Source: Bacteroidales bacterium (GTDB lineage: Bacteria > Bacteroidota > Bacteroidia > Bacteroidales > JACABE01). From it: 57,545 nucleotides of DNA. The notes under the pieces are model-generated. The model worked only from the letters and a program-made list of their open reading frames with translations, was not told the origin of the DNA and did not search any database. Where the stretch lies: positions 1 through 57,545 of the forward strand of contig JAHEYQ010000029.1 of the NCBI GenBank assembly GCA_023251515.1. Direction: 5' to 3'. Every line of letters begins with the position of its first letter. Positions within the stretch are counted from its first letter, which is position 1. Below are positions 45,889 to 53,446 of this stretch, in pieces. The translations under genes were made by a program, and so were the position numbers.

Positions 45889-47124
45889 TTATTTAATAAG
45901 TTGATTTAATGCAGATAATCGTTGTAATAAAGTTGGATGCGAATAATGAAAGAAAACATAAACAGGATGCGGACGTAAATTACTTAAATTATTTACCGAC
46001 AATTTCTTTAAGGCATCAGCCAAAGGTTTTGCAGCATAATTTTCTGCTGCAAACTTATCAGCTTCATACTCGTGTTTACGCGATAAAACATTCATAGCCA
46101 AACCCAGTATCATTGATAACGGACTATATAAAATTCCAAATACAATAATCGAAATATGAAAAGATTGAGGTGTTCCCAATGATTCTGATAAAACAGGATT
46201 GCTGATAAACCATGACAAAATATACAGCATCATTGCAGTTTCTATCAGCGAAATAATTATTGTTTTGATAGTATGTTTCTTTTTATAATGACCAACCTCG
46301 TGAGCCAATACAGCCACAAGTTCTTCAGTAGTATGATCTTTTATCAAAGTATCATAAAGAACTATCCGTTTTTTGGAACCTAAGCCTGTAAAATACGCAT
46401 TGGCTTTATTTGAGCGTTTTGAACCATCAATTACAAAAATATTCTTTAGTTTAAAACCTGTTTTATTGGCAAAAACTTCAATTGCCGAACGAAGCTCACC
46501 ATCTTCGAGTGGATTTTGTTTATTGAAAAGCGGCACTATAATATCAGAATAAAACATACTGAAAAAGATAGAAATGATACTGAAAACCAGCCATGCTATC
46601 CACCAGAAATTATCTCCGGTTTTGCTGTAAATAAATATAAACAATGCCAATAAACCTCCACCAAGTACTATTGCCAGCAACCAGCCTTTAAGTTTGTCAA
46701 AAATATAAGTTTTCACAGTTGTATTGTTAAAGCCAAACTTTTGTTCTATCACAAAAGTATCGTAAATGCCAAAAGGTGTGTTTAAAATATCAGCAGCAAA
46801 ACCAATAATTCCAAAGAAAATAAGTGCCATTAAAATCGGATTGTCAGTAAATTGTCGTACATATGCATCAACAAAAGCAAAACCACCAAACAAAAGCATC
46901 AGCATCATGGCTGCAAACGATAAAGATGAAGTAAGTAAAGAAAACCTCTGATTTACTTTCTGATAATCCTGAGATTTTTTATATTTTTCAGCATCATAAA
47001 TACCTCGCAATTCCTTAGGTAACTCATTACTCCAATATGTTGAATTCAAATAATCGAGCAATCGTTCCAAAAGGAAATCGAATACCAAAATAGAAATTAT
47101 TATTATAAAAATAGTTTGTGCCAT
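45889..47124 (-). CDS. M48 family (Ste24/CAAX protease-type) membrane metallopeptidase
   Basis: A 411-residue zinc protease of the inner membrane. The catalytic motif is HEVGHYKKKH (HExxH) at about residues 276-285, and the third ligand is in HEYEADKFAAENY. Several membrane segments surround the N-terminal and central parts, as in Ste24/HtpX-like enzymes, and the FVIDGSKRSNKANAYFTGLG region is typical. No lipidated CAAX substrates are known in bacteria, so a role in membrane protein quality control is more likely. Directly upstream of the PBP gene in the same operon. Confidence 0.93.
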   Translation of the reverse strand: MAQTIFIIIISILVFDFLLERLLDYLNSTYWSNELPKELRGIYDAEKYKKSQDYQKVNQRFSLLTSSLSFAAMMLMLLFGGFAFVDAYVRQFTDNPILMALIFFGIIGFAADILNTPFGIYDTFVIEQKFGFNNTTVKTYIFDKLKGWLLAIVLGGGLLALFIFIYSKTGDNFWWIAWLVFSIISIFFSMFYSDIIVPLFNKQNPLEDGELRSAIEVFANKTGFKLKNIFVIDGSKRSNKANAYFTGLGSKKRIVLYDTLIKDHTTEELVAVLAHEVGHYKKKHTIKTIIISLIETAMMLYILSWFISNPVLSESLGTPQSFHISIIVFGILYSPLSMILGLAMNVLSRKHEYEADKFAAENYAAKPLADALKKLSVNNLSNLRPHPVYVFFHYSHPTLLQRLSALNQLIK

Positions 47125-47190
47125 TAAGCTTGTAAAGTTTTAAAAGTTAAAAAGTTTAATTTTATTATTCATCATTAATCTTTCATATTT

Positions 47191-47961
47191 CTATGCATAG
47201 CCCATTATTTTATAAGTCAGATAACCAACCCATTCGTGAACCATAGCGTCCCAATATTCATAACTATCGAGATGCGGAACAAAAAGATGATCGAAATTAT
47301 AGATTCTTCTGCCTGTAATTTTGCATGTTGGGTAAACTACTGTTGGTAAACCTACTTTATCGAAACAGGCCTTGCTTCTTTTCATATGCAATGTTGTGGT
47401 AATCAATAAATAATTTCCACCTGCTGGAAAAACATTTTCAAGTATTTTTTTTGAATTCACAGCATTCTGATGTGTATTATCTGAAAGCGAATCAATTAAA
47501 ATATCCGATTCAGGAATATTTACTTTCAACAAAAAATCTTTAATAAAAGCCGCTTCATACTGATCGCGGTAAAGCAAATGACCTGGACCACCACTCACTA
47601 ATATCTTCTTTACCTTGCCCGATTTATATAAATCTACAGCTTGCAGAAATTTATCAGTATTTGATCTGAAAATTACCCTTTTCAGATTGTAATCATAATT
47701 TGCCAAACCACCTCCTAAAACAATAGCAGCTTCATATTGAGGCAATAATGATTCATTTGCAGGATAATCTACTTCCCACATCCGCAAAAATTCATCACAA
47801 ATCATACGGTTCGAAAACAAATAAAAAACGATTAATGAAGTAAGAAATAGTTTCCTTGCATGTTTTTTATTTTTCAGAAAAAATGCAATAATCAATGCGG
47901 TAAATATCCAGAATAAAGGATTTAACAAATATGATAATAGCTTGGAAATTACGAAAAACAT
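47191..47961 (-). CDS. YdcF-family (DUF218) envelope protein
   Basis: A 256-residue protein with two N-terminal membrane helices (FVISKLLSYLLNPLFWIFTA; KLFLTSLIVFYLFS) and an ElyC/SanA/YdcF domain: YEAAIVLGGGLANYDY, KILVSGGPGHLLYRDQ, and SDNTHQNAVNSKKILE. ElyC-type proteins affect peptidoglycan precursor supply and outer-membrane barrier function. The exact activity is unknown. The frame continues 11 codons upstream, but the ATG at 47961 is chosen: it overlaps the stop of the preceding gene (TAATG) and has GGAGG eight bases before it, a Shine-Dalgarno sequence that is unusual in this phylum. Confidence 0.88.
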   Translation of the reverse strand: MFFVISKLLSYLLNPLFWIFTALIIAFFLKNKKHARKLFLTSLIVFYLFSNRMICDEFLRMWEVDYPANESLLPQYEAAIVLGGGLANYDYNLKRVIFRSNTDKFLQAVDLYKSGKVKKILVSGGPGHLLYRDQYEAAFIKDFLLKVNIPESDILIDSLSDNTHQNAVNSKKILENVFPAGGNYLLITTTLHMKRSKACFDKVGLPTVVYPTCKITGRRIYNFDHLFVPHLDSYEYWDAMVHEWVGYLTYKIMGYA

Positions 47962-50042
47962 TAATAACCTCCGTTTCTTTTTCTTAAAAACCACTCAGCT
48001 GAGAGCAAACCCAAAATCAAAAAGAAAATCCATGACAAATTGATTAAATCATCATATTTTTTTTGTGTATATTTTACAACCTTAATGTCGTCTCTTGTTT
48101 TGAGCAAATCACTTAACCTTTCAATATCAGATGGATAAATCATTTCTCCGCCACTTTGTTTTGACAGATTATAAAGCAACTGATGGTTAGCAACTGTATT
48201 AAGATATTCGGCATCAAGTGCAGTAACTGAAAATGAGCCATTTTGCGTAAGCGTTTTATTTTTAAGCTTTACTATCGCCTGAAATTTATAATCTCCCTGT
48301 GGAAAAATTCCGGCATTGAGATGATATGCATTTGAAGTTCTGTTAAACTGATAAGTAAACTTTTTGCCCTGACTATTGAAAATAGTAAGATTTACATCAG
48401 CTTCATTAATCAATTCATAACTATCGTTATATAATTCCGCATCAAATTCAATTTGCTGATTCTCATCAAAAACAGCGGGAATACTTACTTTAAACAAACC
48501 TTTTTCAATTCTTACTGCAAGGTATTGAACTGTTTTGGTAATCAATTCATCGAAAGCATCTGTATTGTTCTTTTGAGCATAATTTGCCAGTTTCCATCGC
48601 CACAAACCTTCGCCGGCAATTACTCCGTTTTTGCCTCCCATATTCTGATTAAAAACTATCAAAGGCTGATTTGTTGCCACATTCCCTATTTTTTGCATCA
48701 GCAATGGTTCTGCAGATGTTGAAATTTTATAATTTCCGTAAAATGAAGTTAATGGAGGAAAATAATTCAGCATTTTTTTAGATTCGTCAGAAACTGTAAA
48801 GAATGGAAATTCATTTACAGCAAAAGGCAATGCATCGTTAAATGCCTGATTTTTCGCAGCAATGCTTAAGCCTGTATTGGCTGCATTAAATTGATTAATA
48901 TTGCTTTGTGCCCCCAAAATGTACAATACCGGAATATTTGCTTTTTCGAGATCGGCAAATACTTTTCCCATTACATTATTCGCTGAGGGCAATTGATGCA
49001 TAATTATCAGATTATAATCAGTAACTGATTTCGTAAATTCATTAGCCAGAGCAACCTGAACATCATAATTGCGGTTGTTTTCGAGTGTTTGTTTTATTGC
49101 CGAAATATCGGGATGAGGAGCTGCTGCAAGAATTAAAATCTTTTGGCGGGCATCCAAAACTTCAATAAAAATATCTTTACGATTATTGCTTAATGTAATT
49201 TCATTTTCAATCGGACTAAGACTTATGCTATATTTTTGTAATCCACTTTCTTTGGCTTCGGTTGTAAAATTAATTGTTTCGCTGTATGAATCAGATGTGA
49301 TATTGATATTTTTATTAAAAATTTCTTTAGCACCTTTATTTACACGCAGTTTGGCAGTTTGACCTTTTGCTTTATTGGCATTAACAATAATCTGTAGCGG
49401 AAAAGTATTTCCGAGATAGGTAATTCTGTTGTAATTGAGTTTTTGTATTAATAAATCTTTACGTACTAAGGTATCGCCCAAAGCAATGGTAAAAACCGGA
49501 GCCTTTAGTTTTCCGGCAGTATATAGCGGATTACTGCCTTTATTATATATACCATCGCTGGCTAAAATTAAAGCACCTAGATTCCGATTGGTATAACGGG
49601 TAATTAATTCGTCGAAAACTGAAGATATATCGGTTTGTTTTCCATTGTAATCGATTGATAGATTTTCTTTTACTTTATCATCGAAATTAAAAGTTCTTAC
49701 ATCGTAGGTTTTACTCAGATTGTCAATTAATTTCTCAAGTTTTTGCTTGTATTCATTCTTGTAAAAGGATGAATCTTTATGAATAATAATAGATTGCGAA
49801 TTGTCCTGAGCTAAAACAATAATCGGTTTTTCGTTGGTTTGTTTGGTAATTTTTAATAACGGACTTAATAACAGAAAAGTGATAACAAATATAGAAGTAA
49901 AACGCAGAATTGCCAATATTTTAGTCAATAATGGCGAAAAATCCATGCGCTTATTCCTGTAATACATTATTGCAGCATATAAAACGCCTGCAATAAAACA
50001 GAATACTATCATCCAAACAGGATATTCCGTGCTGATATTCAA
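47961..50042 (-). CDS. VWA-like domain membrane protein
   Basis: A 693-residue protein with two N-terminal membrane segments (YPVWMIVFCFIAGVLYAAIM; ILRFTSIFVITFLLLSPLL) and one at the C-terminus (LINLSWIFFLILGLLSAEWF). Between them lies a von Willebrand A-like domain with a MIDAS-type DNSQS (VLAQDNSQSI) and ILASDGIYNKG, then beta-rich regions and a class I glutamine-amidotransferase-like or Rossmann-type part (ILILAAAPHPDISAIKQTLE). This is the architecture of Bacteroidota 'VWA domain / aerotolerance-related' membrane proteins. The function is unknown. It is translationally coupled to the YdcF-like gene. Confidence 0.82.
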   Translation of the reverse strand: MNISTEYPVWMIVFCFIAGVLYAAIMYYRNKRMDFSPLLTKILAILRFTSIFVITFLLLSPLLKITKQTNEKPIIVLAQDNSQSIIIHKDSSFYKNEYKQKLEKLIDNLSKTYDVRTFNFDDKVKENLSIDYNGKQTDISSVFDELITRYTNRNLGALILASDGIYNKGSNPLYTAGKLKAPVFTIALGDTLVRKDLLIQKLNYNRITYLGNTFPLQIIVNANKAKGQTAKLRVNKGAKEIFNKNINITSDSYSETINFTTEAKESGLQKYSISLSPIENEITLSNNRKDIFIEVLDARQKILILAAAPHPDISAIKQTLENNRNYDVQVALANEFTKSVTDYNLIIMHQLPSANNVMGKVFADLEKANIPVLYILGAQSNINQFNAANTGLSIAAKNQAFNDALPFAVNEFPFFTVSDESKKMLNYFPPLTSFYGNYKISTSAEPLLMQKIGNVATNQPLIVFNQNMGGKNGVIAGEGLWRWKLANYAQKNNTDAFDELITKTVQYLAVRIEKGLFKVSIPAVFDENQQIEFDAELYNDSYELINEADVNLTIFNSQGKKFTYQFNRTSNAYHLNAGIFPQGDYKFQAIVKLKNKTLTQNGSFSVTALDAEYLNTVANHQLLYNLSKQSGGEMIYPSDIERLSDLLKTRDDIKVVKYTQKKYDDLINLSWIFFLILGLLSAEWFLRKRNGGY

Positions 50043-50077
50043 TTTGCTAATATTAAAATTTAGATATTAAAAAAATA

Positions 50078-50117
50078 AAAAATGTCCTTGTTTAAATATT
50101 ATAACAAGGACATTTTT
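50078..50117. terminator. Rho-independent terminator of fabG
   Basis: A 14-bp perfect stem, AAAAATGTCCTTGT with ACAAGGACATTTTT, in the gap between fabG and the VWA-like gene. A and T runs flank both sides. Confidence 0.9.
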
Positions 50118-50126
50118 AAATTTATT

Positions 50127-50873
50127 TTATGTGTTCATTGCGCCACAAACATTAATAACTTGTCCGCTAACATAAGAAGATAAATCGCTGCCTAAGAACA
50201 AGCAAAGGTTAGCAACATCTTCTGGTTTTCCGGTGCGTCTTAAAGGAATGTCTTTAATCCATCCTTCTTTGATTTCGGGTGGCAATTGAGCAGTCATTTC
50301 AGTTTCGATAAAACCGGGAGCAACTGCATTGCAACGGATATTACGTGAGCCTAATTCCTGAGCAATTGACTTGGTAAAGCCAATAATCCCTGCTTTTGAA
50401 GCAGAGTAATTAGATTGTCCGGGATTACCCGAAACTCCAACTACTGAACTCATATTGATAATAGAACCAAAACGTTGTTTCAGCATCACTTTCTGCACAG
50501 CTTTTGTAAGATTGAAGACAGATTTCAGGTTAACGTTCATAACCATATCCCAATCGTTTTCGCTCATACGCATCAATAAGCCATCGCGGGTGATGCCGGC
50601 ATTATTAACCAGAATATCAATTTGTCCGAAATCGGCAGCAACATCGCTTATGAGTTTTTCAGAAGCTTCGAAAGAAGCTGCATTTGAAGCATAAGCTTTC
50701 GCTTTAATTCCCATTCCATTCAATTGGTTTTCCAAAGCAGTTGCATTTTCGTCGATAGCAAGATCAGAAAAAGCAACATTAGCTCCATTAGCAGCATAAC
50801 ATAAAGCAATTGCTTTACCAATCCCTCTTGAAGCTCCTGTAATTAAAGCAGTTTTTCCTACTAATAAATTCAT
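50127..50873 (-). CDS. fabG: 3-oxoacyl-[acyl-carrier-protein] reductase
   Basis: A 248-residue short-chain dehydrogenase that reduces beta-ketoacyl-ACP with NADPH in fatty-acid elongation. The cofactor motif is TGASRGIG (residues 12-19), then NNAGITRDGLLMRM, the catalytic Ser in INMSSVVGVSG, and YSASKAG with the catalytic Tyr and Lys. The C-terminal SDLSSYVSGQVINVCGAM is typical of FabG. Length is standard. The frame is open 31 codons further upstream (50966), but that region contains the promoter (50896-50904), so the ATG at 50873 is chosen. Confidence 0.95.
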   Translation of the reverse strand: MNLLVGKTALITGASRGIGKAIALCYAANGANVAFSDLAIDENATALENQLNGMGIKAKAYASNAASFEASEKLISDVAADFGQIDILVNNAGITRDGLLMRMSENDWDMVMNVNLKSVFNLTKAVQKVMLKQRFGSIINMSSVVGVSGNPGQSNYSASKAGIIGFTKSIAQELGSRNIRCNAVAPGFIETEMTAQLPPEIKEGWIKDIPLRRTGKPEDVANLCLFLGSDLSSYVSGQVINVCGAMNT

Positions 50874-50895
50874 TGTTTGTCGAATTAAATTTGAT

Positions 50896-50904
50896 GCAAA
50901 GATA
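50896..50904 (-). promoter_or_regulatory. fabG promoter, -7 element
   Basis: The minus strand reads TATCTTTGC, an exact match, with transcription expected near 50889. Confidence 0.7.
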
Positions 50905-50967
50905 AGAAAAATCTTTGGAGTTATCAGGTTGTTGAAATTTTGCTGCTTTGCCAGATTCGAAAGCATT

Positions 50968-50986
50968 ATTGAATCTGAGATTCAAT
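50968..50986. promoter_or_regulatory. 19-bp palindrome upstream of fabG
   Basis: ATTGAATCT and AGATTCAAT form a perfect 9-bp inverted repeat around a single G, about 65-80 bases upstream of the -7 element. A regulator-binding site is possible. The rest of 50987-51066 shows nothing. Confidence 0.4.
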
Positions 50987-51066
50987 GATATTTCATTTAG
51001 CAAGTTATATAAACTCCAATTTATAAACCTTTATTAGATTCCGGATTTAATTTGTTTTGGTTGTTT

Positions 51067-51130
51067 TATAATCCCAATTCATCGCTTATTTCCAACATGG
51101 CATTTATTGAGAGTTCGACAAATTTATTTA
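51067..51130 (-). pseudogene. Duplicate of the HD-domain gene's 3' end
   Basis: These 64 bases match 52740-52803 at 59 positions. They encode FVELSINAMLEISDELGL plus stop, the C-terminus of the HD protein. Three of the five substitutions are silent and two change residues (E to K, A to V), and the stop is TAA rather than TAG. No upstream reading frame continues it. The pattern suggests it diverged as part of a working gene and was then cut off. Confidence 0.88.
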
Positions 51131-51269
51131 ATGATTGTCTGTATATTCACATTTTACTATTCTTGCAATTTGCTGATAATGCACTGTATTTTGGGCTATT
51201 GCTGTTATATTTTAAATATAAGCAGTAATGTGATTTTGATTGTTTTCATTTTAAATATTTAAAATTAAT

Positions 51270-51908
51270 TTACCAAATAATTGCTTCGCTATAAGAAAGT
51301 AAGATTAGGTTATCTTTTATGTCTAAATCTTTGAAAATTTGTTTATTATAATTAATATTGTTAGTTGGAAAATAGTATATAAACCTTTGTAAATCACTAA
51401 AATAATCACCTGATTCTTTTACATCATATTCTCTGTAAGTAAAATTCATATAATAATAAAAATTATCACAGGAAGACAAAAAGTTATTGTTCAGAAATTC
51501 AACTATATTACAATATCTGAGTAATTCATCTGGTGTAAAATTTTTAAATTCATCAATGGGGATTTTTTTATTGCTTTTCGCAATTCGTTTTAAATCATTA
51601 ATTTCCAAATAATCAATATTTAGTTTTTTATTTTCTGAAACCTGAAATAAAGTATAACCCGGCTTATGAACAGGCAGTTTTTTTGTGAGATTGTAAAATA
51701 CAATCAAAGAATCTTTTACGTTTTCAAATTTTGAATCAAAAATAATTTTATTGCGTTCAGGCGGATTTGATGGTAAAAATGCATTCGGAAACAAAAAATC
51801 AATTGATAAGAATATTATTAATATCAAAGGTAAAAGCAACAGAAGTTTCTTCTTTTTGTAATAAAAAGCCAAAAAAACAATTATCGATAAAAATAATAAT
51901 ACTAGCAT
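51270..51908 (-). CDS. Hypothetical membrane protein, paralogue A
   Basis: A 212-residue protein with two N-terminal membrane helices (LVLLFLSIIVFLAFYY; LLLLLPLILIIFLSIDFLF), an extracytoplasmic NPPERNKIIFDS motif and a soluble domain rich in Tyr, Asn and Asp (DNFYYYMNFTYREYDV). It aligns over its length with the next gene (51972-52637): shared features are 'P(D/S)NPxERNKIxF(N/D)S', 'VKDSxxVFYxL', 'xxIDYLxINDxK' and 'FTYREYD'. No known domain. An exact -7 promoter lies at 51912-51920, so close that the mRNA may start at or near the ATG (leaderless). Confidence 0.78.
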   Translation of the reverse strand: MLVLLFLSIIVFLAFYYKKKKLLLLLPLILIIFLSIDFLFPNAFLPSNPPERNKIIFDSKFENVKDSLIVFYNLTKKLPVHKPGYTLFQVSENKKLNIDYLEINDLKRIAKSNKKIPIDEFKNFTPDELLRYCNIVEFLNNNFLSSCDNFYYYMNFTYREYDVKESGDYFSDLQRFIYYFPTNNINYNKQIFKDLDIKDNLILLSYSEAIIW

Positions 51909-51911
51909 GTT

Positions 51912-51920
51912 GCAAAATTA
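51912..51920 (-). promoter_or_regulatory. Promoter -7 element of paralogue A
   Basis: The minus strand reads TAATTTTGC, an exact match ending only 4 bases before the ATG at 51908, implying a leaderless or nearly leaderless transcript. Confidence 0.6.
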
Positions 51921-51971
51921 AAAAAATAATATTTGTTTTTACTATGAGTAATTTGTAATTGTTCTGTTTTT

Positions 51972-52637
51972 TTAATTACTCCAAATTTTAGCATCAGCTT
52001 TAGCTAATAATAATATATTTTCATATATGTCAAGTTGCTTAAATGATTCGTTATCATAATCAAAAGAACTATCAGATAAAATCAAAATATATCTCATTAA
52101 GTCATCCTCATGTCCAAAGGATTTATATATATCATATTCTCTGTAAGTAAATTCTAAATAATCATTAAAATAATTACACTCAGATAAATAGTTTTTGTTT
52201 AGAAATTCAATTAGTTTAATATATCTTTTCAACTTTAAAATATTAAAGTTTTTAAACTCGGGTAACAGACATGTATCATTATTATTCGCATAATTTTTAA
52301 TGTCATTAATTTTCAGATAATCAATACATAAATCATTTTTCAAATCAATATGATAAAGCGTATAATATTCATCAGGTGGTGAAAGTTCTTTGACTAGTGA
52401 ATAAAATACATTAATTGAGTCTTTTACATCTGATTTTGGTGAATTAAAAACAATTTTGTTGCGTTCAATAGGATTATCAGGGAGTAATAGCTTTGGGAAA
52501 AAGAAATAAATTACAATTAAAATGAGTATAGCAAACGGAAAAATAAATAAAAACTTTTTATTTATAAAGTATGAAGCTGCTAAAACAAGTATTATAAAGA
52601 TAATAATTATCATATCTATAAAATTATTTATTACCAA
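51972..52637 (-). CDS. Hypothetical membrane protein, paralogue B
   Basis: A 221-residue homologue of 51270-51908, with two N-terminal membrane segments (IIIIFIILVLAASYFI; FLFIFPFAILILIVIYFF), the same NPIERNKIVFNS motif and FTYREYDIY. The two diverge clearly at protein level, so the duplication is old. The frame starts at an ATG at 52637, and a second ATG eight codons later (52613) is equally possible. Both paralogues lie between the HD gene and a second copy of that gene's 3' end, in a strongly AT-rich segment. The function is unknown; an immunity-type or envelope role is only speculation. Confidence 0.78.
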   Translation of the reverse strand: MVINNFIDMIIIIFIILVLAASYFINKKFLFIFPFAILILIVIYFFFPKLLLPDNPIERNKIVFNSPKSDVKDSINVFYSLVKELSPPDEYYTLYHIDLKNDLCIDYLKINDIKNYANNNDTCLLPEFKNFNILKLKRYIKLIEFLNKNYLSECNYFNDYLEFTYREYDIYKSFGHEDDLMRYILILSDSSFDYDNESFKQLDIYENILLLAKADAKIWSN

Positions 52638-52738
52638 AAACGTGAAAACAACCTAAAATATTCATTTTAAAATCATGATAAGGACCCAATGCTGTTATAT
52701 TATTTTTATTGCTTAAGTATTAAGATTAATTTTTTGTG

Positions 52739-53293
52739 CTATAACCCCAATTCATCGCTGATTTCCAGCATGGCATTTATTGAGAGTTCGGCAAATTCAT
52801 TTATCGGTATGCCGATACGTTCGCATTCCATTATGTTTTCGCGATTTACGGATGCTGCAAAGTTTTTTTCTTTCATGCGTTTTACTACCGATTTTGTTTT
52901 TACACTTGCCATCTTTTTGTCGGGATAAACAAGGGTAGTGGCTGTAATTAAGCCTGTAATGGTTTCGCCGGCTGCAAGTGCAAAATGAAACATAGTGGAA
53001 CGGGGTGCTTTTGCCGAACATTCGTTATGCATACTGATGGCATCTATTACTGCTGCATCCAATCCCAATGGTGTTAATATCTCTATTGCTTTTTGTCCGT
53101 GTGTAAGTGCATTGGCATTGGTAACTTCCACATCCACATCGTGGAGCAAACCTGCTAAGCCCCATTTTTCTTCATCCTGATTTAATCTGCGTGCTATTGC
53201 CCTCATCACAGCTTCTGATGCCAGACTGTGTTTGAGCATATTGTCCTGTTTAACGTATTGATTTAATACTTCTAATGCCTGTTCTCTTGTCAT
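52739..53293 (-). CDS. HD-domain phosphohydrolase
   Basis: A 184-residue cytoplasmic protein of the small HD/HDIG group. LKHSLASEAVMRAIAR supplies the first metal-binding His, LAGLLHDVDVEV the HD pair, and THGQKAIEIL and ISMHNE further His ligands. Family members hydrolyse phosphate esters of nucleotides. The substrate is unknown. A longer frame opens at 53341, but its extra 16 codons are translated microsatellite sequence (GAAGACC-type repeats), so MTREQALEVL at 53293 is chosen. A promoter at 53376-53384 gives a ~75-base leader containing that microsatellite. Its 3' end is duplicated at 51067-51130. Confidence 0.88.
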   Translation of the reverse strand: MTREQALEVLNQYVKQDNMLKHSLASEAVMRAIARRLNQDEEKWGLAGLLHDVDVEVTNANALTHGQKAIEILTPLGLDAAVIDAISMHNECSAKAPRSTMFHFALAAGETITGLITATTLVYPDKKMASVKTKSVVKRMKEKNFAASVNRENIMECERIGIPINEFAELSINAMLEISDELGL

Positions 53294-53298
53294 GTTTT

Positions 53299-53330
53299 TG
53301 AGTCGGAAGACCGAAGACAGGAGACCGAAG
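53299..53330. repeat. Degenerate GAAGACC microsatellite in the HD gene leader
   Basis: GGAAGACCGAAGACAGGAGACCGAAG is related to the 7-base repeat at 6126-6192. It lies in the untranslated leader between the promoter and the ATG. Confidence 0.75.
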
Positions 53331-53375
53331 CTGGCTCTCAATCTTTTGCTTCCTTATTTTTATGTTGTTATTAAT

Positions 53376-53384
53376 GCAAATTTA
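53376..53384 (-). promoter_or_regulatory. Promoter -7 element of the HD gene
   Basis: The minus strand reads TAAATTTGC, an exact TAnnTTTG(C/T) match. Confidence 0.65.
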
Positions 53385-53420
53385 TCAAAATAATATCAAT
53401 TCTACTGTTTTCTGTCTTCC

Positions 53421-53440
53421 CAACCTATCGGTTGGCAGGC
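53421..53440 (-). terminator. Possible terminator hairpin after the ABC exporter
   Basis: CCAACC and GGTTGG form a 6-bp stem around TATC just past the exporter's stop, but the T run expected on the minus strand is missing. Confidence 0.35.
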
Positions 53441-53446
53441 GTCTTT

